Source of the DNA: a gamma proteobacterium symbiont of Bathyaustriella thionipta
GTDB lineage: Bacteria > Pseudomonadota > Gammaproteobacteria > Chromatiales > Chromatiaceae
Assembly: GCA_025656895.1 (NCBI GenBank)
Contig: JAHXHF010000299.1
Span: forward strand, 1-7,266
Length of the DNA stretch: 7,266 nt
Direction of reading: 5' to 3'
In this document: positions 5,550-7,266 of the stretch, piece after piece
How the letters are laid out: each line of letters starts with the position of its first letter
Numbering within the stretch: position 1 is the first letter of the stretch
Made by a program: the position numbers and the translations under genes
Notes under the pieces: model-generated
Told to the model about the DNA's origin: nothing
The model's input: only the letters and a program-made list of their open reading frames with translations
The model's database searches: none

Positions 5550-6774
5550 TCATCCACTGACAACTTCACCCATCTTAAAGATGGGTAAATACATAGCAAT
5601 AATCAATGTACCCGTGATACCACCGAGAATCACCATAATAAAAGGTTCCATCAGACTGCTCATGGCATCCACCGCATTATCTACAGCTTCCTCATAGAAA
5701 TCGGCCACTTTATCCAGCATGGAATCCATGCGCTCCTGACTCTTCGCCAATTGCTACCATCTGTACAACCATATTCGGAAATATATTTTGTTGTTTCATT
5801 GACAACTGCAGTGATTGACCCGTTGCCACTTCATCACGTATGTTCATGATCGCTTCGGTATAAACCACGTTACCAGCAGCACCCGCCACTGATGTCAGTG
5901 CATCTACCAGGGGTACGCCTGCGGCAAACATGGTAGAAAGTGTCCTGCAATAACGTGCAATAGCCGCATTGTTCAAAATCCCACCAACAATGGGCATACG
6001 CAATAACATCCTGTCCAGCCCTCTTTGTATTTTTATTGAAGACTTGATCAGTTTCACAACCCCCCAGATAAAGCCCACCAACCCGAGCAATACCCAAAGT
6101 CCATTAGTTGTCAAAAACTTGGAGATGTTAATTACAATCTGAGTCAATGCAGGTAAATCTGCTCCGAATCCTTTAAAAAGCTCTTCAAATTGCGGCACCA
6201 CAAAAATCATGATAACTGCTGTCACAATTACCGCAACAATCATCACCGATGCGGGATAAAACATAGCTTTTTTGATTTTCCCCTTGATCGATTCAACAGA
6301 CTCCTTGTAGGTCGCCACTTTGTCCAGCAAGGTTTCCAGGATACCACCCTGTTCACCTGCATCAACCAGGTTACAGTATAATTCATCAAAATATTTGGGA
6401 TGGTCGCGCAAAGCATTGGCCAGTGTAGCTCCACCTTCAACATCTTTCTTGATGGTCATTAGCAATTCCTGCATGGATGGATTTTCATGCCCCTGCCCCA
6501 CAATATCGAATGATTGCACCAGCGGCACACCCGCTCTCATCATGGTCGATAACTGACGACTGAATACAGCTATATCGCCCGGTGTAATTTTTTTTGCGCT
6601 ACTAAAGAGTGGCTGGGCTTTTTTCCTGACTTTTCCAGGCTTGATGCCCTGCTTGCGCAGTTCAGCTTTAACCAGAGCGACACTGGCAGCACGGCTTTCA
6701 CCTTTGATCTTGCCGCCTTTTCTGTCCACACCTTCCCAGCTAAATACCAGGGGTTTTTTTACTTTTTCTGCCAT
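5550..6774 (-). pseudogene. pilC: Type IV pilus inner-membrane platform protein PilC, frameshifted
   Basis: PilC is the inner-membrane platform of the type IV pilus motor, working with the PilB ATPase. Two T2SSF domains are recognisable: the first at about residues 68-191 (FSRQLSTMMRAGVPL), ending in a long membrane helix (about 172-194), and the second from about 271 (ARYCRTLSTMFAAGVPLVDAL). The frame runs correctly to IGEESGA (348), then adds six foreign residues and stops at 5715-5713. The true continuation, DSMLDKVADFYEE and the final membrane helix with MVILGGITGTLIIAMYLPIF, is in the next frame (5728-5550). One extra base at about 5729-5730 explains this; removing it restores about 407 residues, the usual length. 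The lost part includes the last membrane helix, so the product is probably non-functional. The ATG lies 4 nt after the pilB stop. A sequencing error remains possible. Confidence 0.88.
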
Positions 6775-6778
6775 GCTG

Positions 6779-7180
6779 CTATTCCTTTGTAATACGGTTA
6801 AGCTCTTCCAGACTGAGAATACCAGCCTTTACCTTGCGTAATCCTGAACGCCGCAAATCACTGACGCCTTCCTTTGCAGCCTGATCGGCCAATTCTACCG
6901 AAGTGCCATTCTCCATAATGATACGTGACATAGCCTCAGAAATAGGCATAACCTGATAAACACCTACTCGCCCCTTGTAACCACCCGCACATTTATTGCA
7001 ACCAACCGCCTTGTACAGAGTAATGCCTTCATCAACATCCTCCTGAGTAAAGCCTTCTTCCAGCAAGGCGGCTTGCGGTAAATCTTCCTCTGATTTACAA
7101 CTTTCGCATAAGCGGCGGCCCAGACGCTGAGCCATGATCAGGTTTACTGCAGAAGCTATATTGAAGGGAGGGACTCCCAC
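6779..7180 (-). pseudogene. pilB: Type IV pilus assembly ATPase PilB, C-terminal remnant
   Basis: PilB is the cytoplasmic hexameric ATPase that drives pilus extension. Only the last 133 or so residues of a usual 560-580 are present: [24 protein letters not shown], the zinc-binding CxxC pairs (25/28 and 61/64), then [15 protein letters not shown] and the final LSLEELNRI region. The Walker A and B motifs and N-terminal domains would lie upstream, but family similarity ends exactly at the GVPP motif. Seven codons further up an in-frame TAA (7201-7199) closes the frame. The GTG at 7180 is therefore a relic junction and not a natural start. The remnant cannot be an ATPase. It is followed 4 nt later by pilC, the normal operon arrangement, so the loss was a one-sided replacement or insertion. 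Confidence 0.9.
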
Positions 7181-7266
7181 TGAAGTTTCACTGTTTTTTT
7201 AAGAATCTTGTTTGGCAAAAACCATTCATAAGCATGCTCATGCTACCGATAGAAATAACTTATAAA
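7181..7266. other. Non-coding sequence replacing the front of pilB
   Basis: All three minus-strand frames contain stops, and no PilB-like residues are found where the sequence encoding LTRLLNM should be. The stretch is AT-rich, with T7 at 7194-7200, a repeated AGCATG near 7229-7242 and TGAAGTTTCA (7181-7190), a partly symmetric sequence at the junction. It is probably the edge of an inserted or recombined element, but too little of it is inside the window to name one. Confidence 0.5.

Noticed and set aside
5713..5750. Programmed frameshift in pilC
   Set aside because: There is no slippery heptamer or homopolymer at the junction, and PilC proteins are not known to be made that way.
1..7266. 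CRISPR array, tRNA or rRNA genes, phage-defence cluster
   Set aside because: No regularly spaced repeats, cloverleaf or rRNA-like sequence was seen. The lone WYL gene has no defence genes next to it in this window.

Overview
All recognisable genes lie on the minus strand, so transcription runs from the right edge to the left. The gene set points to a Gram-negative proteobacterium, most likely a betaproteobacterium. The main evidence is the overlapping rlmH-maf pair next to rsfS (in gammaproteobacteria rlmH is usually followed by mrdA/rodA instead), together with pilB-pilC-pilD-coaE-zapD. A Nitrosomonadales-type organism would fit, but genus cannot be fixed from the sequence alone.

Layout, in transcription order (right to left). 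At 7181-7266 is a short non-coding stretch that replaces the front of pilB. pilB (6779-7180) survives only as its last third. pilC (5550-6774) is complete in content but split by a +1 frameshift near 5729-5730. pilD (prepilin peptidase), coaE (last step of coenzyme A synthesis) and zapD (FtsZ-bundling protein) look intact. A possible 56-residue membrane protein overlaps the end of zapD. A 164-bp inverted-repeat element (2915-3078) follows, with a terminator-like hairpin at its centre. Then come rsfS (ribosome silencing factor), a WYL-domain regulator gene with a nonsense codon at position 9, a long near-palindromic element (1255-1378), rlmH (23S rRNA methyltransferase) and maf (nucleotide pyrophosphatase). 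The left 172 bases show no gene.

Functionally there are two blocks. One is a type IV pilus assembly operon whose first two genes are damaged, while the housekeeping genes behind them (coaE, zapD) are intact. The other is a ribosome/nucleotide housekeeping block (rsfS, rlmH, maf) into which a now-broken WYL regulator and a structured repeat have been inserted. nadD and rng, common neighbours of the second block, are not where they would be expected.

I found no new enzyme system. The most interesting signals are three gene-inactivating lesions in about 5 kb, two unrelated palindromic intergenic elements (one with strongly strand-biased G-U pairing), and the small overlapping membrane ORF.
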